A model generated the notes under the pieces. The model was not told the origin of the DNA. It was given only the letters and a program-made list of their open reading frames with translations, and did not search any database. From Gammaproteobacteria bacterium (GTDB lineage: Bacteria > Pseudomonadota > Gammaproteobacteria > HK1), in NCBI GenBank assembly GCA_013042035.1, contig JABDQX010000287.1, positions 1-6,802 of the forward strand: a stretch of DNA of 6,802 nt. The letters run 5' to 3'. The position numbers and the translations under genes are program-made. Every line of letters begins with the position of its first letter. The first letter of the stretch is position 1. Positions 5,153 to 6,802 of this stretch are shown here, one piece after another.

Positions 5153-6802
5153 ATGCACAATCCCGCCATATCATCAAAACAAGACCTCTACGACCCGCGC
5201 AATGAACATGACGCATGCGGCGTGGGATTTGTCGTCGATATCAAAAACCGCAGGAGTCACGATATTGTCCGGGACGGACTACAAATCCTTGCCAACCTAA
5301 CTCACCGGGGTGCGGTGGGCGCGGATCCCCTGGCGGGAGATGGTGCGGGCATTCTCATACAGAAACCGGATGATTTTCTGCGGGAGGCGTGTCAATCCAT
5401 CGGCATCGATTTACCGGCACCCGGCGATTACGGGGTCGTTATGGTTTTCTTGCCGCGCGATGACGATCTGCGCGCTGCCAGCGAGGCCCTTCTGCCCGAA
5501 AAGGTGGCAGCCGAGGGCCAGGTGTTCCTTGGCTGGCGGGATGTCCCTGTCGATAATGCCTGGCTTGGCGAGAGCGTCAAACCTATCGAGCCCGTGATCC
5601 GTCAGGCCTTCATCGCCAAAGGGGTCACCATGAAAAACGACCCGGATGAGGACGCCTTCGAGCACAAGCTCTATACGATCCGCCGGCTGTGGCACCAGGC
5701 CGTGAAAAAGATGCCGGATAGCGAAAGCTTCTATGTTCCTTCCATGTCGTCCCGCACGTTGCTCTACAAAGGAATGATGCTTGCCGAGAACCTTTCCAAA
5801 TATTACCTGGATCTGAATGACAAGCGCATGACATCGGCGCTTGCCCTGGTCCATCAGAGATACTCCACCAATACCTTCCCTTCCTGGGAGCTGGCCCAAC
5901 CGTTCCGTTATCTGTGCCACAACGGTGAGATCAATACCCTGCGGGGGAATATCAACTGGATGAATGCCCGGCGGGGCAGCATGACATCAAAGCGTTTGGG
6001 CGAGGATCTCGAAAAGCTTTGGCCCGTGGTGGAGCCCGATGCCTCCGATTCGGCCAGCTTCGATAACGCCCTGGAGTTGCTGGTGGCCGGTGGCTACTCC
6101 CTGACCCACGCCATGATGCTGATGATTCCCGAGGCATGGCTGGGCAATCCTCTGATGGATGAAAAACGGCGGGCATTTTACGAATACAACGCCGGTCTCA
6201 TGGAGCCCTGGGACGGTCCGGCCGCCATGGCGTTTACCGATGGCCGTCAGATAGGCGCGACACTGGATCGCAACGGCCTGCGACCCGCCCGCTATGTGGT
6301 TACCAAGGATGGCAGGGTTATCATGGGCTCGGAGGTGGGCGTGCTCGACATTCCCGAAGAGAACATCGCGCAAAAGTGGCGGCTCCAGCCAGGCAAGATG
6401 TTCCTCATCGATCTGGAACAGGGGCGGATCGTGGACGATTCGGAACTAAAAGCCCAGCTCGCATCCGCGCACCCGTACCAAAAGTGGTTGGACGAAACCC
6501 GAATTCGGTTACAGGATCTACCGGCTGGGGAAGCGAAATTCCCCTTATCCGATCTCAAGGAAAATACCGCCGACGAATCCGCCGTGCGCAGCATGCAACA
6601 GGCCTTCGGCTACACCCTGGAAGACATAAAATTCTACCTGAAACCCATGATAGCAGAAGGGCAGGATCCCATCGGGGCCATGGGCCGCGACATCCCGCCT
6701 GCGGTGCTGTCCCATCGTCCGAAGGTGCTCTACGACTACTTCAGGCAGAATTTTGCCCAGGTCACCACTCCCCCCATCGACCCAATCCGGGAAGAGCTGG
6801 TG
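5153..6802 (+). CDS. gltB: Glutamate synthase large (alpha) subunit, 3' partial
   Basis: First 550 residues of the enzyme that, with the small subunit GltD, makes two glutamates from glutamine and 2-oxoglutarate using NADPH; cytosolic, central to ammonia assimilation. Residues 22 to about 430 are the class II glutamine amidotransferase domain. Cys22 in HDACGVGFV is the expected nucleophile, exposed when the 21-residue propeptide is removed. Further family blocks are GDGAGI (62-67), SMSSRT (197-202), HQRYSTNTFP (234-243), HNGEINTLRGN (from 256), SDSASFDN (from 298) and LDRNGLRPARY (371-381). From about 485 (FGYTLED) the central domain begins, including IGAMGRDIPPAVLS and FAQVTTPPIDPIREELV, and is cut by the window end. 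The FMN and iron-sulphur domain lies beyond. ATG 5153 is the only sensible start: the codon just before it is an in-frame TAA. No strong Shine-Dalgarno is seen. No frameshift in the visible part. GltD would be expected nearby, probably downstream. Confidence 0.97.
   Translation, partial: MHNPAISSKQDLYDPRNEHDACGVGFVVDIKNRRSHDIVRDGLQILANLTHRGAVGADPLAGDGAGILIQKPDDFLREACQSIGIDLPAPGDYGVVMVFLPRDDDLRAASEALLPEKVAAEGQVFLGWRDVPVDNAWLGESVKPIEPVIRQAFIAKGVTMKNDPDEDAFEHKLYTIRRLWHQAVKKMPDSESFYVPSMSSRTLLYKGMMLAENLSKYYLDLNDKRMTSALALVHQRYSTNTFPSWELAQPFRYLCHNGEINTLRGNINWMNARRGSMTSKRLGEDLEKLWPVVEPDASDSASFDNALELLVAGGYSLTHAMMLMIPEAWLGNPLMDEKRRAFYEYNAGLMEPWDGPAAMAFTDGRQIGATLDRNGLRPARYVVTKDGRVIMGSEVGVLDIPEENIAQKWRLQPGKMFLIDLEQGRIVDDSELKAQLASAHPYQKWLDETRIRLQDLPAGEAKFPLSDLKENTADESAVRSMQQAFGYTLEDIKFYLKPMIAEGQDPIGAMGRDIPPAVLSHRPKVLYDYFRQNFAQVTTPPIDPIREELV

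Noticed and set aside
5411..5920. Minus-strand open frame of 169 codons opposite gltB
   Set aside because: It lies wholly within the well-conserved GltB amidotransferase domain, and its translation resembles no family I know.

Overview
The window looks like chromosomal DNA from a bacterium, most likely a pseudomonadotan (perhaps gammaproteobacterial). That placement rests on the GltB protein type and on the secreted, cadherin-like/FG-GAP repeat protein, and it is tentative because no rRNA or other strong marker is present. Base composition is moderately GC-rich, with a visibly AT-richer patch around 4205-4315.

Layout: (1) Positions 2-3283, plus strand, hold the 3' part of one very large gene for an extracellular repeat protein. 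It contains cadherin-like modules, a complete seven-repeat FG-GAP (integrin-type) beta-propeller, then a second unit with the same flanking modules but only two FG-GAP repeats. The gene starts upstream of the window. (2) A 55-bp convergent gap (3284-3338) contains a 7-bp perfect stem-loop. (3) On the minus strand, two overlapping genes form a probable operon: first a PD-(D/E)XK nuclease-like protein (4192-4800), then a HAD-superfamily hydrolase (3339-4217). (4) Positions 4801-5152 (about 350 bp) are a divergent intergenic region. It carries a good Shine-Dalgarno for the nuclease-like gene, three tandem AGGTTY hexamers upstream of gltB, and what looks like the first 12 codons of a lost ribbon-helix-helix antitoxin gene on the minus strand. 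(5) From 5153 to the window end, plus strand, lies gltB, the large subunit of glutamate synthase, cut by the window edge.

How the genes relate: GltB is core nitrogen metabolism, so the ancestral locus here is probably gltB with its upstream promoter. The block between the large surface-protein gene and gltB has an accessory character: an uncharacterised nuclease-like/HAD pair with overlapping reading frames, an AT-rich patch at the gene junction, and an apparent antitoxin relic. The most interesting points are the nuclease-like/HAD gene pair, the unequal 7-versus-2 propeller architecture, and the antitoxin vestige. Nothing here proves a new system; the pair is a candidate worth a genomic-neighbourhood survey.
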